Source: SCGC-AAA252-I15 sp043822165
GTDB lineage: Archaea > Altiarchaeota > Altiarchaeia > IMC4 > SCGC-AAA252-I15
NCBI GenBank assembly: GCA_043822165.1
Contig: JBDRCA010000021.1
Location: 1-18,816, forward strand
DNA: 18,816 nucleotides
Direction: 5' to 3'
Shown: piece by piece, positions 1-5,700 of the stretch
Layout: every line of letters starts with the position of its first letter
Position numbering within the stretch: position 1 is the first letter of the stretch
Made by a program: the position numbers and the translations under genes
The notes under the pieces: generated by a model
Seen by the model: only the letters and a program-made list of their open reading frames with translations
Told to the model about the DNA's origin: nothing
Database searches by the model: none

Positions 1-18
1 ACCTGAGGATACATTCAA

Positions 19-1215
19 ATGGTTTCAAGAAAAATAACGTCAAGCGTAGTTTCGGTTGGAGTCCAAGACTGGGATCACAGGTTATTCGACGAGCTTATTC
101 CCTTGCCTGACGGCACAAGCTATAATGCGTATCTGGTGAAAGGGAGCCGGAAGACAGCGTTAATAGATACTGTGGACCCGAGGAAGACTGACGAGCTTCT
201 CGCAAACATTGCATCTGCAGGCGTCGAAAAAATAGACTACGTCATAGCAAACCACGCCGAAAAAGACCATTCCGGCTCCATCCCCGCAGTCCTCGAAGCC
301 TACCCTAACGCAAAAGTTGTCACCAACGAGAAATGCAAGGACATGCTCGTCGACTTGATGGGAATACCAGGCGACAAATTCAAGCTCATCGCAGACGGGG
401 AAACACTTTCCCTAGGCGATAAAACACTCGAATTCATACTGGCGGCCTGGGTGCACTGGCCAGAGACAATGCTCACATACCTTAGGGAAGACAAGATGCT
501 TTTCACGTGCGACTTGTTCGGCTCCCATCTGGCGACAAGCGACTTATATTCTGTGGATGAGGCGAAGGTATACGAGTCCGCCAAGAGATACTACGCGGAA
601 ATCATGATGCCTTTCCGGATAATCATCAGAAAGCACCTCGAAAAAATACGGGGCATGGACTTGGACGTGATAGCTCCAAGCCACGGACCCGTCCACGATA
701 AACCAGAATTCATATTAGGCGCCTACGAAGACTGGACGTCAGACGACGTGAAAAACGAAGTCGTCATACCCTACGTCTCGATGTGGGGAAGCACCAGGAA
801 AATGGTTGACTACTTAACGGACGCACTAATCGCAAAAGACGTAACAGTGAAGCCGTTCAACCTATCCCAAACAGACATAGGGGAACTGGCGATGGCGCTA
901 GTAGACGCTGCGACAATCATCGTTGCAACGCCTACAGTGCTTGCTAGCATACACCCTCAGGCAGCCTATGCATGCATGCTTGCAAACGCGCTTCGCCCGA
1001 AAGCAAAGTATGCCTCGATAATATCCTCGTACGGGTGGGGTGAGAGAAGCGTCGACTCTGTTACGGGACTTGTCGGAAACCTAAAAGTCGAAGTCTTAGC
1101 CCCCGTCCTGGTGAAAGGGCAGCCGAGCCAGGAAACCTACCGCGAACTGGATAGGCTCGCGGACGAAATACACGATAAACACAAAAAATTAGGAGGAAAA
1201 CAAAATGGAGATTAA
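19..1215 (+). CDS. fprA: Flavodiiron protein (A-type flavoprotein, O2/NO reductase)
   Basis: A 398-residue cytoplasmic protein with the two domains of flavodiiron proteins. These reduce O2 to water, or NO to N2O, using electrons from rubredoxin or F420H2. The N-terminal metallo-beta-lactamase-like domain keeps the whole diiron ligand set: H79, E81, D83 and H84 in NHAEKDH, H146 (VHWPET), D165 (DLFGSH) and H222 (PSHGP). The C-terminal flavodoxin domain starts near residue 245 (IPYVSMWGSTRKM), where FMN should bind. Length is normal for the family and there is no extra rubredoxin or flavin reductase domain, so the electron donor is a separate protein. The ATG follows a GAGGAT about ten bases upstream. 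It is the first visible gene of the plus-strand oxidative-stress operon; whether another gene precedes it cannot be seen. The choice between O2 and NO as substrate is open. Confidence 0.95.
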   Translation: MVSRKITSSVVSVGVQDWDHRLFDELIPLPDGTSYNAYLVKGSRKTALIDTVDPRKTDELLANIASAGVEKIDYVIANHAEKDHSGSIPAVLEAYPNAKVVTNEKCKDMLVDLMGIPGDKFKLIADGETLSLGDKTLEFILAAWVHWPETMLTYLREDKMLFTCDLFGSHLATSDLYSVDEAKVYESAKRYYAEIMMPFRIIIRKHLEKIRGMDLDVIAPSHGPVHDKPEFILGAYEDWTSDDVKNEVVIPYVSMWGSTRKMVDYLTDALIAKDVTVKPFNLSQTDIGELAMALVDAATIIVATPTVLASIHPQAAYACMLANALRPKAKYASIISSYGWGERSVDSVTGLVGNLKVEVLAPVLVKGQPSQETYRELDRLADEIHDKHKKLGGKQNGD

Positions 1216-1282
1216 AGCAAAGATACGGGATGCATTAAACAAGCAGATTAACGCGGAATTAAAGAGAATAAATCGGAGGTGA
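1205..1282 (+). pseudogene. Ferritin N-terminal remnant (25 codons)
   Basis: A short ORF overlaps the end of the flavodiiron gene in another frame. It has a strong ribosome binding site (AGGAGG, seven bases before the ATG). Its first 19 residues, MEIKAKIRDALNKQINAEL, resemble the start of helix A of non-haem ferritins (typically ..ALN.Q.N.E..SSYLYL), including the Glu that is a ferroxidase ligand. After that the reading breaks off into KRINRR and a TGA, and this TGA lies inside the GGAGGTGA ribosome binding site of the next gene. The simplest reading is an in-place deletion that removed the ferritin body but kept its translation start and the next gene's start signals. The alternative is a retained micropeptide, possibly acting in translational coupling between the genes on either side. 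No other part of ferritin was found in the window. Confidence 0.65.
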
Positions 1283-1288
1283 GATAAT

Positions 1289-1525
1289 ATGGCTGACAAG
1301 AAAGTTAAGGTTTATTCGACGCCGACTTGTCCGTGGTGCAAGAAACTAAAGGACTGGCTGAAGGAGAAGGGGGTTGAATACGAGGACATTGACGTTGCGT
1401 CCAACCAGGGTGCAGCCCAGGAGATGATCAAGAAATCCGGTCAGATGGGCGTACCCCAGATTGAAGTAGGCGACAAAGTAATCGTCGGATTCGACCCAGA
1501 TGCGATACAGGTAGCTCTCTCGTAA
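1289..1525 (+). CDS. Glutaredoxin-like thiol oxidoreductase
   Basis: A 78-residue single-domain protein of the glutaredoxin/NrdH fold. It shows the redox motif CPWC (C14, C17) after the first beta strand, and the cis-proline segment MGVPQIEVG followed by GFDPD, as in small glutaredoxin-like proteins. Such proteins reduce disulfides in the cytoplasm and in archaea usually act as small thioredoxins fed by thioredoxin reductase. That partner is encoded only nine bases downstream. The start is well supported by GGAGGTGA six bases before the ATG. This site overlaps the end of the ferritin remnant, so translation of the two may be linked. Whether glutathione or another thiol is involved cannot be read from the sequence; a thioredoxin-like role is the more likely one. 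Confidence 0.9.
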   Translation: MADKKVKVYSTPTCPWCKKLKDWLKEKGVEYEDIDVASNQGAAQEMIKKSGQMGVPQIEVGDKVIVGFDPDAIQVALS

Positions 1526-1534
1526 AGCGACAGG

Positions 1535-2446
1535 ATGCATGACACGGTAATCATAGGGGCCGGGATTGCGGGATTGACTGCCGCAATATATGCGTCTCGA
1601 AAGAGGATGAAATACGAGATTATTTCATCCAACTTCGGCGGACAGTTCATGTCAAGCGGCGAAGTCCTGAATTATCCGGGAATAGTTGCGACAACCGGTG
1701 CAGAGTTCTCCTCCATCATGGAGGAGCAGGCGAAGGCAAACGACGTGAACGTGAAGCTTGAAACCGTAAATGAAGTACGGCGAGAGGGCTCAAACTTCCT
1801 GGTCGTCACAGACAAGGCCGAATACGAGACGCAAACCGTGATTATCGCAACCGGGGCCCGGGCTAGGAAGCTTGGCGTTCCGGGCGAGGAAAGGCTTGCC
1901 AGAAAAGGCGTTGCTTACTGCAGCATCTGCGACGGCCCGCTTTTCTCTGGGATGGACGTGGCCATAGTCGGCGGCGGAAATGCCGCGCTCGAAGCCGTAG
2001 ACTTTATGAAGGACATAGCATCCAGTATTCACATGATGGTTCGCGGCGACTCTTTCACAGGCCACGAGTACCTAATCGAGAAGGTGAATGCGAACCCGAA
2101 GGTCCAAGTCCACTTCAACGCGGACACGATCGAGATATTGGGTGACGACTTCGTATTTGAGATAAAATACGTGCAAGAAGGAGAGGAAAAAAAGCTTTCA
2201 GTAAAGGGTGTAATCATCGAGATCGGGCGGGTCCCGAACACAGAAGTCTTCAACGGATTCGTCGAATTGGACGAACACCAGCACGTGAAAGTAGACTGCC
2301 AAGCCAACACATCCGTGCCTGGAGTCTTCGCTGCAGGCGACTGCGCATCCGGTCACGAATACCAGTACATTATCGCGGCAGGCCAAGGGTGCATGGCACT
2401 CATAAAATCCGCCCGATACCTAGCAAACAAAAAGGAGGAAAAATAA
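1535..2446 (+). CDS. trxB: Thioredoxin reductase family flavoprotein
   Basis: A 303-residue FAD-dependent disulfide reductase. The FAD site GAGIAG is at residues 8-13, the redox-active pair CSIC at C129/C132 is followed by DGP, the second nucleotide-binding loop GGGNAA is at 146-151, and the C-terminal FAD segment is GVFAAGDC. It should pass electrons to the glutaredoxin-like protein encoded just upstream and, through it, to peroxide-detoxifying or ribonucleotide-reducing enzymes. The loop after the second Rossmann strand reads MMVRGDSFTG in place of the HRRxxxR stretch that binds the 2'-phosphate of NADPH. NADH, reduced F420 or ferredoxin may therefore be the electron source instead. Length is slightly short but typical. 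A weak CAGG precedes the ATG. The family assignment is firm; the electron donor is inferred. Confidence 0.93.
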   Translation: MHDTVIIGAGIAGLTAAIYASRKRMKYEIISSNFGGQFMSSGEVLNYPGIVATTGAEFSSIMEEQAKANDVNVKLETVNEVRREGSNFLVVTDKAEYETQTVIIATGARARKLGVPGEERLARKGVAYCSICDGPLFSGMDVAIVGGGNAALEAVDFMKDIASSIHMMVRGDSFTGHEYLIEKVNANPKVQVHFNADTIEILGDDFVFEIKYVQEGEEKKLSVKGVIIEIGRVPNTEVFNGFVELDEHQHVKVDCQANTSVPGVFAAGDCASGHEYQYIIAAGQGCMALIKSARYLANKKEEK

Positions 2447-2448
2447 AA

Positions 2449-2832
2449 ATGCCAGTAAAAGAAAAACTTGAAGTATACAAATGCAACGTATGCGGCAACA
2501 TAATAGAAGTCCTAACAGTCGGGGGAGGAGAACTAGTCTGCTGCGGTAAGCCCATGGAACTGCTAGCCGAGAAGACCGAGGATGCGGGCAACGAGAAACA
2601 CGTCCCCGTAATAGTGGTCGAGGACGGGAAAGTAAAGGTTAAGGTAAGCTCAGTAGCCCACCCAATGGAGAATGCCCACTTTATCCAATGGATTGAGGTA
2701 ATCTCCGGAGACGACGTCCAACGAAAGTTTCTGAACCCCGGCGGAGAACCAGAAGCAGTATTCAACATCGAAGCAGACAACGTAACCGCTAGAGAATACT
2801 GCAACCTGCACGGCCTGTGGAAGTCAAAATGA
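2449..2832 (+). CDS. dfx: Desulfoferrodoxin (superoxide reductase)
   Basis: A 127-residue, two-iron superoxide reductase that converts superoxide to hydrogen peroxide in the cytoplasm without making O2. The N-terminal desulforedoxin-like centre I has C12, C15 and the adjacent pair C31-C32. The catalytic centre II has H51 in EKHVPV, H71 and H77 in AHPMENAH, C118 and H121 in CNLHG, with E49-K50 as the usual Glu-Lys pair near the active site. The ATG at 2449 is chosen over an upstream ATG inside the reductase gene, because AGGAGG lies about ten bases before it and the family's usual MPVKEK-like N-terminus begins there. It sits two bases after the reductase stop, and its own stop overlaps the next start (ATGA). 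The peroxide it makes would go to the following rubrerythrin-like protein. Confidence 0.96.
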   Translation: MPVKEKLEVYKCNVCGNIIEVLTVGGGELVCCGKPMELLAEKTEDAGNEKHVPVIVVEDGKVKVKVSSVAHPMENAHFIQWIEVISGDDVQRKFLNPGGEPEAVFNIEADNVTAREYCNLHGLWKSK

Positions 2833-3338
2833 GCAAACAAGTGCTTGAGGCGGTAAAGCTTGCGCTTTCCTTGGAGCGCGGGGAAGTCGATTATTACAGG
2901 CTTGCCTCAGACAAGACCTGCAATCCAAGCGGCAGGAAAATGTTTTCTTATCTCGCAGACGAGGAGGAATCTCATATTGCGGCACTTGAAAAGCAATTAG
3001 AGGCTTTTGAGGGCAGTGGAGGCTGGCTCACGGACGAGGAGGCATTCGACAAAAAAGCGTGCAGGATGCTTTCAAGCAAGAAGCCGGAAGACGTAATCCC
3101 TGATGAATTATCCGGTGATTCAGGAGACGTTGAGGCGGTATCACAGGCAATCGAAATCGAGAAAAAGTCGATTGCATTCTACGAGGATGCTGCCTGCAAG
3201 GTTAAGGACGAAAAGGCATTGAAGATGTTCCATTACCTGATAAGGGCTGAGAAAGAACACCGAAAGGACCTTGAAATGCAGTTGACGTTCCTTAAGAGCG
3301 CGGGTATGTGGCTTGACAACGAAGTGATGTTGTCTTAG
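2829..3338 (+). CDS. Rubrerythrin-like ferritin-family diiron protein
   Basis: A 169-residue four-helix-bundle protein with two halves that each carry a diiron pattern: E16/E19 with EExxH ending at H49, then E109-E111/E119 with ExxH ending at H144. Proteins of this family reduce hydrogen peroxide to water or store and oxidise iron. Unlike classical rubrerythrin it has no C-terminal rubredoxin domain, so it would need a separate rubredoxin as electron donor. Two such small proteins are encoded nearby on the other strand (3357-3515 and 4999-5145). The start is the ATG that overlaps the superoxide reductase stop as ATGA; an ATG twelve bases further upstream is less likely. The middle (residues 65-100) is a variable, acidic linker. 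It is the last gene of the plus-strand operon. Peroxidase activity is inferred from family and context. Confidence 0.85.
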   Translation: MSKQVLEAVKLALSLERGEVDYYRLASDKTCNPSGRKMFSYLADEEESHIAALEKQLEAFEGSGGWLTDEEAFDKKACRMLSSKKPEDVIPDELSGDSGDVEAVSQAIEIEKKSIAFYEDAACKVKDEKALKMFHYLIRAEKEHRKDLEMQLTFLKSAGMWLDNEVMLS

Positions 3339-3356
3339 TTGATGCAGCGGCTCATA

Positions 3357-3515
3357 TTAGTCACAGCTGTCTTCACCGGTTTTTTTCTCAATCTTTTTCT
3401 TGTCCACTAAACCACGTACTGCAGTAGTATCTGTCCTGCACGCGACGCAGACCTTTCCCTCTTCCTCAACGTGGTTTCCGCACAAAGTGCACTTCCAATC
3501 TTTTTTCGCATTCAT
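3357..3515 (-). CDS. Small rubredoxin-like / zinc-ribbon protein (52 aa)
   Basis: A 52-residue ORF with two Cys pairs, CTLC near residue 9 and CVAC near residue 23, separated by a short loop with GNHVEEEG. This is the layout of a small zinc ribbon or of the rubredoxin-like domain at the end of rubrerythrins. The second half is a lysine-rich charged tail that ends in SCD. The start is supported by GAGGTGAGGA just before the ATG. It lies 39 bases after the TIM-barrel gene and closes the minus-strand redox operon. Its end faces the end of the rubrerythrin-like gene. It could hold iron and carry electrons to the rubrerythrin-like or flavodiiron protein, or simply bind zinc; the sequence does not decide between these. 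Confidence 0.75.
   Translation of the reverse strand: MNAKKDWKCTLCGNHVEEEGKVCVACRTDTTAVRGLVDKKKIEKKTGEDSCD
3380..3398 (+). terminator. Oligo-T tracts after the oxidative-stress operon
   Basis: A run of seven T and a run of five T, separated by CTCAATC, begin about 40 bases after the rubrerythrin-like stop. Archaeal RNA polymerase terminates at such tracts without a hairpin. The tracts lie inside the convergent small zinc-ribbon gene, where they encode lysines, so they may be coincidental. Confidence 0.3.
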
Positions 3516-3554
3516 ATTCCTCACCTCATTTTTTCATAGATGTCTTGACAGCCA

Positions 3555-4232
3555 TCAAACCATCTCCCTGTATTTGTCCATTAGTTCGCCCATTATCAGC
3601 GATATCGGTGGCGGCGTATAGGTTACGGCGTCAGCGCCCGCTTCGATTGTTGCGAGAATCGTCTCATCCGATGGCCCGCCGCTTGCGATAATCGGCAACT
3701 TGCAATTGTCGTCGATTGCTTCCACGACGTCCCTGGTTCTTTTGCCGGCAGCCACGTTTATGACGTGGGCTCCTGCCGAAACCTTCTCGTCAAGCTGCGT
3801 CTCGTCGACTAGTGTTGCTATCACCGGCAGGTCAGTGTACTCGATAATCCGCTCTATGTCCTTTTTCGATATCGGGCTGTTGACTATTACTCCTCCTGCC
3901 CCCATGAACTCGGCGTTCAGTGCGATGTGGGCCACCTTCTTACCTGTTGTCGTACCGCCTCCCACGCCAACGAATACGGGTCGTTGGGCGAGGCGGATGA
4001 ACGACTGAACTATCACTGGATCCGGCGTAAACGGATAAACCATCATAAGAGCGTCAGCATTATTGTTTCTGGCGATAACAGGGTCCGTGCTATTTGTTAT
4101 GGAGCGTATTGTCCTGCCTCTTAGTTTGAATCCCCTAGCCTTTTTTATTACTTTAGGAACCTTCAGGTATTTTCTCTCGTATAATCCCGCGATTTCCCTC
4201 CGGATTTTTTCAGTGGTAAATTTCAACGTCAT
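3555..4232 (-). CDS. Conserved TIM-barrel protein of unknown function
   Basis: A 225-residue protein predicted to be a beta/alpha barrel. Alternating hydrophobic strands and helices run through the chain, with glycine-rich turns such as VFVGVGGGTTTG, MGAGGVIVNSP, AGAHVINVAAG, IIASGGPSDET and GADAVTYTPPP. The late IASGGPSDET and GADAVTY segments look like the phosphate-binding strand ends of ThiG/TrpC-type barrels. I recognise it as belonging to a conserved family in anaerobes, often labelled only as a hydrolase or beta/alpha barrel domain protein; I know of no proven reaction. It follows the cupredoxin gene by 18 bases in the rubredoxin-like/FTR operon, which hints at a link to thiol or metal redox chemistry. 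The ATG has no clear ribosome binding site. It is unlikely to be a true thiazole synthase, and the window already encodes Thi4. Confidence 0.7.
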   Translation of the reverse strand: MTLKFTTEKIRREIAGLYERKYLKVPKVIKKARGFKLRGRTIRSITNSTDPVIARNNNADALMMVYPFTPDPVIVQSFIRLAQRPVFVGVGGGTTTGKKVAHIALNAEFMGAGGVIVNSPISKKDIERIIEYTDLPVIATLVDETQLDEKVSAGAHVINVAAGKRTRDVVEAIDDNCKLPIIASGGPSDETILATIEAGADAVTYTPPPISLIMGELMDKYREMV

Positions 4233-4250
4233 TTTTTTTGTTTCTGGTTT

Positions 4251-4739
4251 CTATTCTACAATCAATGTTCCAGTCATCCTCGCGTGCCCGCTCCCGCAGT
4301 ATACCGGGCACCTGAAGGCGAATTCTCCTTTCTTGTCGGCTGTGAATTCAACGGTCTTGACTTCGCCTTTCGGGACGGTAACGCTTATGCCGTAGTCATC
4401 AATGGCGATGCCGTGCTCTACGTCGGCGCTCATTACTCTGAGGCGCACGAGGTCGCCCTGCTTTACTTTTATGGTCGCTGGCTCGAACTCGTATCTTCTG
4501 GCCACGACGTCGAATTCGACATGGTTCTGGGGCTTATTCGAGGGAGCCAGATACGCCTTTACGGTAGTTGTCTCAGCATTTACGCTAGTTGCATCCTCGT
4601 TCAGTGTGGTCGCCTGCTGGCTCACAACGTGCTTTTTCTGGGGGACATCATCTATCGAGGAGTCGTCGCTTGCAGGCGTTCCAATACAGCCTGAAAAAAA
4701 GACCACTCCAATAAGCAACAAACACAATATTTTTTTCAT
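4251..4739 (-). CDS. CuA-type cupredoxin lipoprotein (COX2-like copper domain)
   Basis: A 162-residue exported lipoprotein. A short signal peptide ends in a lipobox (FFSGC, lipidated C18). A low-complexity Ser/Thr/Asp linker follows (about 21-70), then a cupredoxin domain (about 73-162). That domain carries the full CuA pattern of cytochrome oxidase subunit II and nitrous oxide reductase: H109 (DVEHG), then C144-x3-C148-x3-H152-x2-M155 (CPVYCGSGHARM). It is expected to bind a two-copper electron-transfer centre on the outer face of the membrane. No oxidase subunit or transmembrane COX2 hairpin is present, so this is a stand-alone CuA protein. The ATG at 4739 overlaps the FTR stop (ATGA) and gives a proper signal peptide, which an upstream ATG would not. 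A mononuclear copper or copper-delivery role is the alternative. Confidence 0.85.
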   Translation of the reverse strand: MKKILCLLLIGVVFFSGCIGTPASDDSSIDDVPQKKHVVSQQATTLNEDATSVNAETTTVKAYLAPSNKPQNHVEFDVVARRYEFEPATIKVKQGDLVRLRVMSADVEHGIAIDDYGISVTVPKGEVKTVEFTADKKGEFAFRCPVYCGSGHARMTGTLIVE

Positions 4740-5002
4740 TTTTTCACGAACAATCCGCACCAGCACATACCCTTAGTCTTCCAGGTGTCATGGGCCCTGA
4801 AGTTGCACGGGCAGATAAGGGAAAGATCCATCTCCCTGCTCCCGTCGCGGAGCCTGCACGGGCAAAGCTTCAGCCCGTGTTTACCCTCGTTTTCCAAAAC
4901 ACCCTTAACTATCATGTCAACGTGCTCTGCGTCCTCATTCAACTTAAAGTCGTTTTCCGCGGTAAACGCTCCCCAAACCATCTTCAGCTCCTCAGGTGTC
5001 AT
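4736..5002 (-). CDS. ftrB: Ferredoxin:thioredoxin reductase catalytic subunit
   Basis: An 88-residue protein with the three CxC motifs of the FTR catalytic chain: CPC (C47, C49), CPC (C64, C66) and CWC (C80, C82; the family commonly has CHC). These hold a [4Fe-4S] cluster next to a redox-active disulfide and use one-electron donors such as ferredoxin to reduce thioredoxin-like proteins in the cytoplasm. No variable (alpha) subunit is present, as is usual outside phototrophs. It lies between a rubredoxin-like protein and a CuA protein, with ATGA overlaps on both sides, so all three are probably made together. Together with the thioredoxin reductase and glutaredoxin-like protein at 1289-2446, it gives the cell two routes to reduced protein thiols. 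Confidence 0.93.
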   Translation of the reverse strand: MTPEELKMVWGAFTAENDFKLNEDAEHVDMIVKGVLENEGKHGLKLCPCRLRDGSREMDLSLICPCNFRAHDTWKTKGMCWCGLFVKK

Positions 5003-5145
5003 AGCCCCATCACTTTTCTCGCTTCATTCAAGTCTACTTCGACGTATGCGTTCTCGACCCGGCACGTCGGGCATAAGAGGGGGCCTGACATCCCGTAGTG
5101 AATGTCATTGCAAACGGTGCACCTGAAATACTTTTTATCCTTCAT
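4999..5145 (-). CDS. Rubredoxin-like protein (48 aa)
   Basis: A 48-residue protein with C9-x2-C12 (CTVC) and C25-x2-C28 (CPTC), the four-Cys pattern of the compact rubredoxin domain found at the end of rubrerythrins. The first segment, KKYFRCTVCNDIHYG, fits that family well. It should bind one iron and carry single electrons. Its TGA overlaps the ATG of the FTR gene (ATGA). Some organisms have a rubredoxin domain fused to FTR, so this looks like the unfused version of that pair. It may also serve the flavodiiron and rubrerythrin-like proteins of the divergent operon, neither of which has its own rubredoxin domain. Zinc binding instead of iron is possible. Confidence 0.85.
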   Translation of the reverse strand: MKDKKYFRCTVCNDIHYGMSGPLLCPTCRVENAYVEVDLNEARKVMGL

Positions 5146-5186
5146 TTACCTGGTATTACGTTAGATTCCATGAATAAAAAAAATAC
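5129..5186. promoter_or_regulatory. Overlapping divergent promoters, each inside the opposite gene
   Basis: The starts of the rubredoxin-like gene (minus, 5145) and the threonine-stalk gene (plus, 5170) are only 24 bases apart. A TATA-like CTTTTTATC at 5131-5139 lies about 31-39 bases before the plus ATG, within the minus gene. An A/T run read as TATTTTTTTTATTC on the minus strand (about 5172-5186) lies at a similar distance before the minus ATG, within the plus gene. Both transcripts would be nearly leaderless. The spacing is seen; promoter activity is inferred. Confidence 0.4.
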
Positions 5187-5697
5187 CGGTAACCAAAAGG
5201 AAACCCCTGCAAATAAAAGGGTTAAAAATGACAATAAAAGAAAGATGAGCAGGCTAGCCAAGACTAGAGGACGCGAGAGGGAAACCAGGGATTTTCAGCG
5301 GGCTATTGTGACTACTACGATACTTTTTTGCGTGCTGGTAACCCTCGTGATGCTTGCTTCAGGCACTTATCTTGTGTTCTTCACGGGTTCTCAGGAGCCT
5401 GTTTTGGAGGAGCCTGAGACTACGACTTATTTCGTGTTGACCAGTTCATCGACGTCTACTACGACTTCCACAACTTCAACCACTACTACTACCACTACTA
5501 CTACCACTACAACTACTACGACTTCTACTACTACGCTTTGCGGCGGAGTAGGGGATGCGCCCTGCGCAGTGGGCGGCTGCGAAAACGGATTCATCCTGGA
5601 TTCAGCAGGAATCTGCCAGAACCCGGAGTGCGCTCCATCAGTTGCAAGCGGAAAAGACGGGTGCGGCAGCTTCGCATTAAGCTACTGCACAGGATAA
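5170..5697 (+). CDS. Membrane-anchored protein with threonine stalk and Cys-rich head
   Basis: A 175-residue protein that I do not recognise as a characterised family. It has four parts: a highly basic, hydrophilic cytoplasmic tail (residues 1-44); one transmembrane helix (about 45-71); a short acidic stretch; and an almost pure Thr/Ser linker (about 92-122). An outer domain of about 53 residues with seven cysteines follows (LCGGVG, APCAVGGC, GICQNPEC, DGCG, YCTG). The basic side precedes the helix, so the Cys-rich head should face outside, with the linker as a probably O-glycosylated stalk. The ATG at 5170 is preferred over one at 5098, which would extend over the divergent gene and its promoter. 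No ribosome binding site is evident, which fits a leaderless transcript. A surface adhesin or sensor role is only a guess. Confidence 0.7.
   Translation: MNKKNTGNQKETPANKRVKNDNKRKMSRLAKTRGRERETRDFQRAIVTTTILFCVLVTLVMLASGTYLVFFTGSQEPVLEEPETTTYFVLTSSSTSTTTSTTSTTTTTTTTTTTTTTTSTTTLCGGVGDAPCAVGGCENGFILDSAGICQNPECAPSVASGKDGCGSFALSYCTG
5452..5535 (+). repeat. Threonine-codon low-complexity tract (28 codons)
   Basis: Twenty-eight consecutive codons are nearly all ACN with a few TCN, forming the stalk of the membrane protein. All four Thr codons are mixed (ACT, ACC, ACA, ACG), so it is not a pure microsatellite. This suggests selection for the protein stalk more than simple slippage. Confidence 0.85.
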
Positions 5698-5700
5698 ATA

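Noticed and set aside
1280..1282. TGA of the ferritin remnant as selenocysteine or a sequencing frameshift
   Set aside because: No ferritin sequence follows in any frame and the TGA is part of the next gene's ribosome binding site, so readthrough would not restore the protein.
2400..2840. Long minus-strand frame opposite the superoxide reductase
   Set aside because: It mirrors a gene with complete family motifs on the plus strand; its own translation is Ser/Thr/Pro-rich with no recognisable domain.
5452..5535. ACT/ACC tract as a microsatellite or CRISPR-like repeat
   Set aside because: Codons are mixed, there are no spacers, and it reads as a Thr stalk inside a membrane protein.
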